From: Pedobacter sp. D749
GTDB taxonomy: Bacteria; Bacteroidota; Bacteroidia; Sphingobacteriales; Sphingobacteriaceae
DNA length: 64,000 nucleotides
Reading direction: 5' to 3'
Assembly (NCBI RefSeq): GCF_019317285.1
Contig: NZ_CP079218.1
Span: 1,116,001 to 1,180,000 of the forward strand
Part shown: positions 18,253 through 27,017 of the stretch, in pieces
Layout of the letters: every line of letters starts with the position of its first letter
Numbering within the stretch: the stretch's first letter is position 1
The notes under the pieces: generated by a model
Told to the model about the DNA's origin: nothing
Seen by the model: only the letters and a program-made list of their open reading frames with translations
Databases searched by the model: none
Position numbers and translations under genes: made by a program

Positions 18253-19745
18253 GTTAGCTTGAGTTTTAATTCCGCTTTAAAGATATCAGCAATGGTGGTA
18301 ATTTCCAATGTATAACGGCTGGGATAAATCAGTTCGAGCCGCTTTCTCAAATTATCAATCCCAATTCCTTTAATCTCGTTTACCTCTTCAGGATCGAAAG
18401 AGTTCTCGCAACTGAAAATAAGCGTGGTATCATTACTGATTAACGACAGTTTTAAAGTAGCCGCATCTTCTGCTGGTTCTATACCATGTTTAAATGCATT
18501 TTCGATAAGTACAATAAGCAGCAGTGGGGCAATATCTATCTGATCGTTCGTAACCTGCTTTTCAAATTCGAAATGTAAGGTTTTGTGCAAACGGATTTGC
18601 TGCAGTTGAATGTAATCATTAATATAATCCAGCTCCTGCGAAAGTTTAACTGTTTTTTCCTGTCCTTTGTAAATCGTATAACGCATCAGTTCTGATAATT
18701 GCAAAATACTTTCTGGTGTTTTATCTGATTTTTGCAGGCTTAATGCATAAAGGTTGTTAAGCGTATTAAAGAAAAAATGTGGATTAAGTTGTTGTTTTAA
18801 TAAATCAAGTTCAGTTTGCGATTTTTCTTTTTCTAAAGAGAGAATCCTGTTGTTCTGTTTCGCCCATTGCAGCGCCAGAACTACTGGTAAACTGATGAGC
18901 ATAATGGCAAAGGCCCCAAATGCGTTTTCAAGCTCGAAAGGATTATTTACGAATATACTCCGGCCAAAAACCGTGTTTATCGGCAACAAAATTAACAATT
19001 GGGCCAATAGTGGATAAAGAATAGCAACAGTTGCTGAGAGTGATAAAAGGTAAACGATCAAACCTTTCTCTTTAAGGACTTTAGACACAAGTAAACGGCT
19101 ATTGATCAGGAAAAGCAGGTATCCACATAAGTACATGATCAGGAATTGTGAAAAAAAGCCTAAAAACGTCCCAAAATTGAGCAAGAGTAGCTTAATGTCA
19201 AATTCGAAACCGACCAAACGGAACCCCTTTCTTTGGTAAACGGGATTGTCTAAGCTAGAAACGGCCATTACTGATATCGTTGCTGCAAGTAAAATGATGG
19301 TAATGAGAACGGCATTCTCCAGGCCGATTTTTTTGACCCACTTAATGTGCTGTACTTTATTTTGGTAGTATTGATTAGCCATCAGCATTAATTCGAGGCT
19401 TACTGCTGCCAAAGCGGTTAAAGTAAAAACACCATCATCAAGCTTAACGATTTGCAGGTAAAATGCAATAAGTGTAAACAGAGGAAGTGCGATTAAGAAA
19501 CAAATACCCCAATAAATAGCGTAATGTTTTTTGCTTAGCCTGTTTTTTAATCTGGCTTTAGCAAAAGAAAAAACAAATACGGGGAGCAAGCAGAAACCCA
19601 GAGCCAAAATGCAGCTGACATAGCTTAACCAAATATTGTTGGTTAAGCTGTAAGTGTTAAATATGGCTATCCACAACAAAAGGCCAATAAATATGAAAAA
19701 GTCCTGGTACTTATAATTGAATTTTAAATTCTTTGTATTGAGCAT
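18249..19745 (-). CDS. LytS/YehU-type sensor histidine kinase
   Basis: 498 residues. The N-terminal ~300 residues contain about eight hydrophobic helices with short loops, so sensing is probably within the membrane. The His_kinase domain is marked by LDLLKQQLNPHFFFNTLNNLY (H-box), followed by an ATPase with VLIENAFKHGIE and GIGIDNLRKRLELIYP. It phosphorylates the LytTR regulator encoded immediately downstream with a 4 bp overlap. Confidence 0.92.
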   Translation of the reverse strand: MLNTKNLKFNYKYQDFFIFIGLLLWIAIFNTYSLTNNIWLSYVSCILALGFCLLPVFVFSFAKARLKNRLSKKHYAIYWGICFLIALPLFTLIAFYLQIVKLDDGVFTLTALAAVSLELMLMANQYYQNKVQHIKWVKKIGLENAVLITIILLAATISVMAVSSLDNPVYQRKGFRLVGFEFDIKLLLLNFGTFLGFFSQFLIMYLCGYLLFLINSRLLVSKVLKEKGLIVYLLSLSATVAILYPLLAQLLILLPINTVFGRSIFVNNPFELENAFGAFAIMLISLPVVLALQWAKQNNRILSLEKEKSQTELDLLKQQLNPHFFFNTLNNLYALSLQKSDKTPESILQLSELMRYTIYKGQEKTVKLSQELDYINDYIQLQQIRLHKTLHFEFEKQVTNDQIDIAPLLLIVLIENAFKHGIEPAEDAATLKLSLISNDTTLIFSCENSFDPEEVNEIKGIGIDNLRKRLELIYPSRYTLEITTIADIFKAELKLKLT

Positions 19746-20058
19746 TTCGTATTTAATGTATCCGTGAGTTCACATACCACACTCGTATTATTATTTCAGT
19801 TCATGGAGACACGAACCGATGCGATAATATTTCTTTCCATCGCCGTGGTCTGTGTCCCCACAAACCAATTTTTCTCCATTCTTTAAAATTAAGAAACTTT
19901 GCAGGTTGTTTAAAATATAGATGATGAAAGGTTCATTTTTCATGACGAAAGGAATATCAGGTTATTTTTTCCTTTCATCATCACTTCAGCTTCCTTCGTC
20001 ACTTAAATTTAACAGATCGGTTTAATCGGTATAATTTGCTTCCATCTTAATTAGTAAT
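19746..20058. repeat. Intergenic region with two hairpin repeats
   Basis: The region between the divergent kinase and ABC genes holds two members of the 'GTTCGTGGAGACACGAAC' hairpin family: 19799-19817 (plus orientation) and 19847-19866 (inverted, reading GGTCTGTGTCCCCACAAACC). Both are slightly imperfect. Other members lie at 59230-59249 and 59372-59391. No small gene is visible. Confidence 0.55.
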
Positions 20059-20958
20059 ATGGTACGGCTTAAAATACAGCAACTTACAAAATCTTATCAA
20101 AATGGGGTAAAGGCCCTTGATGATGTTACGCTGAACATTGCAAATGGCATGTTCGGCTTATTGGGACCGAACGGAGCAGGTAAATCTTCACTTATGCGTA
20201 CGCTTGCAACCTTACAGCTGCCAGACGCTGGTCAGGTTCATTTTGATGGAAATGATGTGCTGCGAAATCCCCAGGAAATGCGGAATAAACTGGGTTATTT
20301 GCCACAGGATTTTGGTGTTTATCCTAAAATTTCAGCGCTTGATCTGTTAAACCACCTGGCTGTGTTAAAAGGCCTGAAGCATAAAAACGAAAGAAAAGAA
20401 CAGGTGACTTCACTCTTGCAACAGACCAATTTATTTGAAGTAAGAAAAAGGTCTGTCAGCACTTTTTCCGGTGGTATGCGACAGCGTTTCGGCATTGCGC
20501 AGGCTTTATTGGGCAACCCGCAGTTAATTATTGTTGACGAACCCACCGCAGGCCTTGACCCACAGGAACGGAACCGTTTTCATGATCTACTGAGCGAAAT
20601 CGGCGCTGCCCGTGTGGTCATTTTGTCTACCCACATTGTGGAGGACGTGAATGACCTTTGTCCTGAAATGGCGGTAATGGCAAATGGAAAGGTGATTTTA
20701 CAAGGCAAACCTTCAGAACTGACCGGGAAATTAGATGGAAGAATCTGGCGAAGGATAATCGAAAAGTCAGATCTGGCTCAATATTCGTCGGTTTTTAATG
20801 TAATTTCTACCAAAATTATATCGGGCAGGTTAAATGTATTCTTACTTGCCGATGAATGTCCTGCACCAGGTTTCGAACCTGTTTACCCTGGTTTGGAAGA
20901 GGTATATTTTTCTTCATTATTTGGCTCTGCCAATCAAAATACGGAGGCGAGGTTATGA
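20059..20958 (+). CDS. ABC transporter ATP-binding protein
   Basis: 299 residues. Walker A is GLLGPNGAGKSSLM, the Q-loop region is GYLPQDFGVYPK, the signature is STFSGGMRQRFGIAQALLG and Walker B is LIIVDEPTAGLDP, followed by the switch histidine in LSTHIV. The last ~70 residues form a small accessory domain. It overlaps the permease/peptidase gene by 4 bp (ATGA), so the two make one complex. The protein energises an ABC-2 type exporter. Confidence 0.95.
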   Translation: MVRLKIQQLTKSYQNGVKALDDVTLNIANGMFGLLGPNGAGKSSLMRTLATLQLPDAGQVHFDGNDVLRNPQEMRNKLGYLPQDFGVYPKISALDLLNHLAVLKGLKHKNERKEQVTSLLQQTNLFEVRKRSVSTFSGGMRQRFGIAQALLGNPQLIIVDEPTAGLDPQERNRFHDLLSEIGAARVVILSTHIVEDVNDLCPEMAVMANGKVILQGKPSELTGKLDGRIWRRIIEKSDLAQYSSVFNVISTKIISGRLNVFLLADECPAPGFEPVYPGLEEVYFSSLFGSANQNTEARL

Positions 20959-23900
20959 TTATAGATTTACTAAAATTTGAATTGAAATACCATTTTGGGC
21001 AGATCTCGTTCAAAGTGGCTGCTCTTTTGTTTTTTATTCTGGGATATTTCTGTGTGATACAGGGTGGATTCGGTTCTGATGAGGTGCATAAAAATTCGCC
21101 CTATGTCATCACCAACATCATCGCTCTGCTTTCGCTTTTCTCTATCTTTTCGGGTACATTATTTAGTGCCAATGTGGTGCTGAGGGATAGTATGCACAAA
21201 ATGGAAGCAGTTGTTTTTACCACTTCGATAAAAAAGCTTCCTTATTTTGTGATCAGGTTTTTAGGCCTGATCATTTCGGTTTTTAGTTTATTGGCATTGG
21301 TGGCCCTGGGGATTTATGTGGGCACTTTCTTTATTGATGCAGATCGGTTAGGTAGTTTTCATCTGAACTATTTTCTACAACCACTTTTAGTTTTTGCCTT
21401 ACCCAATGTATTATTCTCAGCAGCAATCTTATTTTGTACGGCGATATTAACCAAAAGTGTACGCAAAATCTACGTAATGGGTGTGTTGATTTACATTTTG
21501 TATATGCTGGCTTCGATATTTGGCAATTCCCCTTTGTTAGCTACATCGGCAATGAAAGCTGGCAGCCCCGATATTTTACCCCTACTTTTAGACCCTTTTG
21601 CGCTAGCCTCCTTTTTTGGCGAAACCAGAACCTGGACTGATCTACAGCGCAATCAACAATTATTCCCATTAGACGGTGCATTTTTACTCAACAGGTTACT
21701 GTGGCTTGGTTTTACAGCCTTGCTGATGCTGGTTACCTATCGTTTATTCAATTTTCGCGTGCAGCAGCACCGACAATTAAAAATCAAGACCGTTAAAGCA
21801 GAACAGTTTGAGCTGATTCCTTACCGTGCTTTACCGATATTATCAAATGGTTTTCGTTACCACATGAATACGTTCTTCGCGCAGTCTAAACTCGAAATGA
21901 TATTCCTGTTTAAAAACATCCCGATTATGGTAATGCTCCTGTTGTGGGTGTTTATATTCGGGGTGGATTTGAAAGACCAGCTGTTTAATGGTGTTTATGG
22001 TATTCATAGCTATCCGGCAACAGGTATTATTATCGAAGAAATACGTTCAATGAAATTCGGACTTGTCCTGATTATTTTTTATGCTGCAGAAACCATTAGC
22101 AAAGAAAAATCAGTAAGTATTCATTCGTTGATTTATAGTACACCTGTTCAGAATTCAGCTTTGTGGATGGCAAAAGCCCTGAGTCTTTTTATGCTGGTTT
22201 TCACCCTCGTTACTTTAAATATTGGGATTGGCATTGTGCTGCAGCTTACTCATGGTTATTTTCAGATCGAATTGCCCTTGTATTTATCGTTGTACTATTA
22301 CAGCGCATTCCCTTTGTTGCTTTTTGTGGTGCTCATTATTTTTATCCAGAATTTAAGTGTAAACAAGTATCTAGGGATGCTATTGAGCATGATCGTTGTT
22401 TTCCTGATTTCGTATGCTGACAGGTTTGGCTTAACACATTACCTTTTTCGCTTTGCAATAGTACCTGATTTATTACATTCTTATTTTAACGGTTTTGGTT
22501 ATTATGCCAGTGCATTTAACTGGTATATGCTGTATTGGTCGGCTTTTGTAATGGTTCTTGCGGTTTTAACCGTTGGGTTGTGGCAGCGTTCGGTTGAAAA
22601 TAAGGCTAAAGCGAGATTTGCATCCATAGGTTTGGCATTGAAGCAGCATAAATGGATTACCGTTTTAGCCTTGCTAGTCTGGCTTTCCTGTGGCGCATTT
22701 ATTTATCATCAAACAAATATCATCGGGAAGTATAAAAATAAACAGGAGCAGTTAGATTGGAGTCTGGCTTACGAGCAGAAATATAAAGCGCTGTCAAGCC
22801 AGCCTCAGCCTGTAATTAAAGCCGTTAAAACGAATGTCGACCTATATCCAAATGAAGGGAAATATACCGTTAAAGGAAAATATGTTCTTAAAAACGAAAC
22901 AAATGTACCTATTTCGAAAATATGGACTTATGTCAGCCCTGCTATAAATTCATTTTCAATAACCATTATTGGAAGTAAAAAAAGCGAAAGAGATGAAACA
23001 TTTAACCAACAGTTTATCACTTTAAAAACACCATTGCAACCTAATCAGGAAATAATAATGAATTTTGCTATTGAAGTGATCAGAAATGGATTTACACCTT
23101 TTGACAGTGAAAATTCAATTGTTAAAAACGGGACTTACATCGAGATGGAGAAATTTGTACCTCAGTTGGGTTATTGTTATCATTTTGAGAGCGAAGATAA
23201 GCGCGAACGTAAAAAAGCAGGTTTAGCCGAAATAGCCAGCAAGCCCAATTTTAACAAAACATACGAACTGATCGATTTGGAAACCACAATTTCTACAGCC
23301 GTTGATCAGCAGGTGATTACTGTTGGTGAATTGCAAAAACAATGGATGGCCAATAACCGAAGGTATTTTAAGTACAAAACTTCGATCCCCATAAATTTTA
23401 TGTTTGCCTTAAGCAGTGCGAGGTACGCAGTAAAAAAGGAAAAGCACAAGGGAATAGAACTCAGGGTATATTATCAGCCTGGACAGGAATATAACCTGAA
23501 AAGTATGTTCAATGGAATTAGAGATGCCCTGGATTATGGTAATCTGAATTTTGCTAAATATCCGTTAAAACAGTTAAGCATTGCCGAAATTCCACAATAT
23601 AAGGGTGCAGCAACAGCTTATCCCGGATTAGTTTTCAGTGCAGAGAACATTAATTTCCTGGGGAATTATAGTCAGAAAAGTACCATTGATCAAAGTTACG
23701 CCATTGCCGCGCACGAAACTGCACACCAATGGTGGGCAAATATATTGGCACCTGCAGATGCTGCAGGTTATGCCATGCTCACCGAATCGTTGGCTAAATA
23801 CACCGAAAATGTGCTGATAGAAAAGGGTTTTGGTAAAATGTATTTGAGAAAATATTTAGCTTATGACAATAGCCTCTATTTTTTAAACCGAAATAACGGT

Positions 23901-24473
23901 GAAAAGGAATTGCCACTGGCCAAAACTTTAGATCAGGCTTATGTGCATTACCAAAAAGGAGGATTAACGATGTATGCGGTGAAGGAACTATTAGGAGAGG
24001 AAAAGTTTAATGCAGTATTAAGGCAACTCATTACCGATCATGAATATCCGAAACCCAGGGCTACAGCAGCCGATTTGGTTAATGCGATTTTAAAGGAAAC
24101 TTCGCCTGAACAGAAGAAATTTATAGATGATTGTTTTAATCAGGTGGTTACTTATGATTTGGGTATTAAAGTGATCAATTGTAAAAAGCTGAGTAATGGA
24201 AAATTTAAAATTGATCTTAAAATTGATGCTGAAAGATTAAGTGATGGCAACAAACAATTACCAAATCTTGAGATTGATCTCGCTTGTTTTGATCAATTAG
24301 AAATAGCTTGGCAAGCTGATACCAAACCTACATACGCCCAAAAGCTTTATATAAATCAGCATAAAACCAAACTGTCAATCATTGTTGGGCATAAGCCAAA
24401 AACGGTTGCTATAGATCCTTATGGTTATATATTGGATAATGATAGGGGAGGCAACGTAGCTGTGGTGGAATAA
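20955..24473 (+). CDS. ABC-2 permease fused to an M1-family peptidase
   Basis: 1172 residues from the ATG that overlaps the ATPase stop; a longer frame upstream lies inside the ATPase gene. Residues 1 to about 590 contain two sets of about six membrane helices each, ABC-2 permease style. From about 640 on comes an aminopeptidase-like region with HETAHQWW: H920, E921, H924 and E944 form a gluzincin zinc site. Nineteen residues separate the second His from the Glu, one more than in classical M1 enzymes. Such fusions are common in Bacteroidota. Export coupled to peptide processing is likely but the substrate is unknown. Confidence 0.9.
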   Translation: MIIDLLKFELKYHFGQISFKVAALLFFILGYFCVIQGGFGSDEVHKNSPYVITNIIALLSLFSIFSGTLFSANVVLRDSMHKMEAVVFTTSIKKLPYFVIRFLGLIISVFSLLALVALGIYVGTFFIDADRLGSFHLNYFLQPLLVFALPNVLFSAAILFCTAILTKSVRKIYVMGVLIYILYMLASIFGNSPLLATSAMKAGSPDILPLLLDPFALASFFGETRTWTDLQRNQQLFPLDGAFLLNRLLWLGFTALLMLVTYRLFNFRVQQHRQLKIKTVKAEQFELIPYRALPILSNGFRYHMNTFFAQSKLEMIFLFKNIPIMVMLLLWVFIFGVDLKDQLFNGVYGIHSYPATGIIIEEIRSMKFGLVLIIFYAAETISKEKSVSIHSLIYSTPVQNSALWMAKALSLFMLVFTLVTLNIGIGIVLQLTHGYFQIELPLYLSLYYYSAFPLLLFVVLIIFIQNLSVNKYLGMLLSMIVVFLISYADRFGLTHYLFRFAIVPDLLHSYFNGFGYYASAFNWYMLYWSAFVMVLAVLTVGLWQRSVENKAKARFASIGLALKQHKWITVLALLVWLSCGAFIYHQTNIIGKYKNKQEQLDWSLAYEQKYKALSSQPQPVIKAVKTNVDLYPNEGKYTVKGKYVLKNETNVPISKIWTYVSPAINSFSITIIGSKKSERDETFNQQFITLKTPLQPNQEIIMNFAIEVIRNGFTPFDSENSIVKNGTYIEMEKFVPQLGYCYHFESEDKRERKKAGLAEIASKPNFNKTYELIDLETTISTAVDQQVITVGELQKQWMANNRRYFKYKTSIPINFMFALSSARYAVKKEKHKGIELRVYYQPGQEYNLKSMFNGIRDALDYGNLNFAKYPLKQLSIAEIPQYKGAATAYPGLVFSAENINFLGNYSQKSTIDQSYAIAAHETAHQWWANILAPADAAGYAMLTESLAKYTENVLIEKGFGKMYLRKYLAYDNSLYFLNRNNGEKELPLAKTLDQAYVHYQKGGLTMYAVKELLGEEKFNAVLRQLITDHEYPKPRATAADLVNAILKETSPEQKKFIDDCFNQVVTYDLGIKVINCKKLSNGKFKIDLKIDAERLSDGNKQLPNLEIDLACFDQLEIAWQADTKPTYAQKLYINQHKTKLSIIVGHKPKTVAIDPYGYILDNDRGGNVAVVE

Positions 24474-24934
24474 AAAGGAATTGCTAATGGAAGGACATTC
24501 TCAAAGATACGTCCTGCTGTCCCGATTCTATTATATCGGGATCAGCATCTATTTTTGAAAATCGTTATTGATAAGACCCTGAAACAAGTTCAGGGTGACG
24601 ACCTTCTCCGTAAATTCCAGGTTTCATTCTACTATCATAGACAGTTTTAGTAAAGGATCGTCATTGCGAGGAGGAACGACGAAGCAATCTTTCATGCTAG
24701 TGATTCTGCTATAAAGATTGCTTCGTCGGCTGAAAAAGCCTTCTCGCAATGACGATTCTTCATTGCTTATCACAATACGTTAAGATGATAAAATAAAAAG
24801 CACCGTTTCCTAAATTTCAGGATATAGTTAAACGACTACCCCATTCTAGTTGTAGCGTCTCGCTACGACATGCGATCATTTTTATAGGATCTAAGCGAGA
24901 CGCTAGGACCAGATTGCGTATAGATGACGATTAA
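24474..24934. repeat. Gene-free region with three repeat families
   Basis: This 461 bp gap between convergent genes has no credible ORF. It holds a GACCCTGAAACAAGTTCAGG palindrome-like unit near 24577-24598, copy B of the CGTCATTGCGAGG element at 24659-24754, and a TAGCGTCTCGCT inverted repeat at 24847-24911. The stacking of three families suggests this is a tolerated landing site. Confidence 0.65.
24853..24905. repeat. Inverted repeat TAGCGTCTCGCT (copy 1)
   Basis: Perfect 12 bp arms, TAGCGTCTCGCT at 24853-24864 and AGCGAGACGCTA at 24894-24905, with a 29 nt A/T-rich centre. Related elements at 50173-50247 and 50435-50520 keep the pairing but change bases. Confidence 0.75.
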
Positions 24935-25876
24935 TCAATTAGCCCTAAACACCTTTGGGGTACATTGCATCTGGCGTTTAAAAAATATATTGAAATTTGC
25001 CGGGTATTCAAAACCCAAACAATAGGCAATCTGTGCGATATTCCATTCTGTATGTTTTAGCAAAGCCACGGCTTCGGTAGCGATCCTTCTCGAAATGTGT
25101 TCAGAAGTAGTTTTTCCGGTCACTTCTTTTACGGCATGGTTTAAGTGATTTACATGTACCAACAAGCGGAAGGCAAAATCGTGGGCTGTTTTTAACTCCA
25201 GAATATGCTCCGTAGAGCCAATTGGGAACTGCCTTTCCAATAATTCAATAAATAATGAAGTTAAACGCACAGATGCATTATTCTGTTTAAAAACAATATC
25301 TTGTGGTTTAACTTTTAGTGCTTCGTGAACAATAAGCTGCACATAGTTTCTCAACAGGTCGTATTTATGGATATAATCGCCATCCATTTCTTTCATCATT
25401 TTAGTGAAGACATCTGTTAAAATAACTTCCTGTTCTTCGCTAATGTGAATTACCGGACTATCATTAATGCGCCACAATAAAGAATCGCGGAGGGTTTCAT
25501 TACGGTTATGGATAAAATTCTCTGTAAATAAACAGAAGAATCCGGCAGGTTTTGGAGAAGTACTTTCCCAAGAATATGGAATATTCGGATTGGTAAATAG
25601 TAATGCCCGTTCTTTAATTTCGATCTGCGCATCAGGGTAATGCAAAATTCCATTGCCAATGATCAGCGAAATTTTATAAAAATCTCTCCTGCTAAATGCA
25701 GATGGTACATTGGTACAAACATTACCCCGGTTAAAAACATTAAAGTGCCCGATGTCGTTAATCATTCCTAAACTTGGCGTAGGAATTTCGGGCCTGGTGA
25801 TTTTTAATTTATTGTAAAAATCCTCTAATGTTTCCTTTTTTTGAAGGGTAGAAAGCTCTTGATTTTTTGATAACAT
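24935..25876 (-). CDS. AraC-family transcriptional regulator
   Basis: 313 residues. The N-terminal two thirds resemble an AraC-type ligand/cupin domain (HYPDAQIEIKERALLFTNPNIPYSW). The C-terminal domain has HVNHLNHAVKEVTGKTTSEHI and IAQIAYCLGFEYPANFNIFFKRQ, the double HTH of AraC proteins. It lies 26 bp after the last gene of the efflux operon, on the same strand. It may therefore be co-transcribed with, and regulate, that operon. Confidence 0.87.
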   Translation of the reverse strand: MLSKNQELSTLQKKETLEDFYNKLKITRPEIPTPSLGMINDIGHFNVFNRGNVCTNVPSAFSRRDFYKISLIIGNGILHYPDAQIEIKERALLFTNPNIPYSWESTSPKPAGFFCLFTENFIHNRNETLRDSLLWRINDSPVIHISEEQEVILTDVFTKMMKEMDGDYIHKYDLLRNYVQLIVHEALKVKPQDIVFKQNNASVRLTSLFIELLERQFPIGSTEHILELKTAHDFAFRLLVHVNHLNHAVKEVTGKTTSEHISRRIATEAVALLKHTEWNIAQIAYCLGFEYPANFNIFFKRQMQCTPKVFRAN

Positions 25877-25902
25877 ATTTTAAGTGCTTAATACAAGTAA
25901 AG

Positions 25903-27003
25903 TTATGGTTTAATCGTCATTCCTTCATGCATTTCCTCGGTCGGTTCTGCAACTAATTTGTCACCTTCTGCTAAATCTCCAAAAACTTCAACTTTATCGT
26001 CGGTTTCCCTTCCTTTTTTAACAGTCACTTTAACCGCTTTATTATCGGCTACTTTTAATACAAATAATCCTTCGCTGGTATCCAATAAAGCTTTTTTAGA
26101 GATGATAAAGGTACTTGCATTGGCCGGTAACGGGATGTTCACCTCTGCCACCATACCCGGTAATAAAACCTTTGAAGCATTTGGTACATCCATTTCAATA
26201 CGTTCAGAACGTAAACGTAGATCCAGGGCTCCTGATAAGCGTTTCACTTTAGCTTTAAAGGTTTGGCTGGGTAAAGATTTAACGGTAAAACTAATCTCGT
26301 CGCCAGCTTTTAAATAACCGGTATAAACCTCAGGAATGGAAACAGCCAGACGCAGGTTTTTCTGATCCTGTAAAGTAAACAAAGGTAAATCAGAACCTTT
26401 ACCTGTCGGACCAACATAGGCACCTAAATTCACATTTCTGGCTGAGATAATTCCACTGAACGGTGCCCTGATGGTTAAATAATCCTGAACTGAGCTCACC
26501 TCCTTATAGGCCGCTTTTGCTGCTTCGAGCTGTGCAAGGTCTGCATTTTTTTTGGCCATCGCCTGGTCCAGGTCGTTGGAAGAGATCGTTCCAGGCGTTT
26601 TACTGGTTTCGTACAAACGGTTGTAATTCGCTTTGCTGGCGGTATAAACCGCTTCCTGTGCTTTTATGCGCGATTGTGTCGCTGCCAGTTGCGAATTCAT
26701 TTCAGGTGCTTCCAGCGTCATTAATAACTGACCTTTGCTTACTTCTGTGCCGATATCAACTTTTAAGGTTTTTACAAAACTGCTTACTTTGGCGTATAAA
26801 TCAACTTGTTGCAAAGCAATTAGTTCGCCAGGTAAACTCAGTTTAGTGGATAGTTTCTCTTTTTTAAGATCGAAAGTGGCTATCGCTGCTTCTTTTTCTT
26901 TCCTGGGTGCTACTTTCGATTCGGAGTGTCCACAGCCATACATAGCAGTTAGCACTAAAAACCCTGTACTTAATAATCCTGTTGAAAATATCTTCGTATT
27001 CAT
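25903..27003 (-). CDS. RND efflux periplasmic adaptor (MFP) subunit
   Basis: 366 residues. The N-terminus has a lipoprotein-like signal ending near Cys in AMYGCGHSES. Next come a split lipoyl domain (LPGELIALQQVDLYAKVSSFVKTL and LTIRAPFSGIISARNVNLGAYV), a helical hairpin and beta-barrel, then a membrane-proximal domain. It bridges the inner-membrane RND pump and the outer-membrane channel. It is the third gene of the TolC-RND-MFP operon, 14 bp after the pump gene. Confidence 0.93.
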   Translation of the reverse strand: MNTKIFSTGLLSTGFLVLTAMYGCGHSESKVAPRKEKEAAIATFDLKKEKLSTKLSLPGELIALQQVDLYAKVSSFVKTLKVDIGTEVSKGQLLMTLEAPEMNSQLAATQSRIKAQEAVYTASKANYNRLYETSKTPGTISSNDLDQAMAKKNADLAQLEAAKAAYKEVSSVQDYLTIRAPFSGIISARNVNLGAYVGPTGKGSDLPLFTLQDQKNLRLAVSIPEVYTGYLKAGDEISFTVKSLPSQTFKAKVKRLSGALDLRLRSERIEMDVPNASKVLLPGMVAEVNIPLPANASTFIISKKALLDTSEGLFVLKVADNKAVKVTVKKGRETDDKVEVFGDLAEGDKLVAEPTEEMHEGMTIKP

Positions 27004-27017
27004 TTGTGATGATGATT

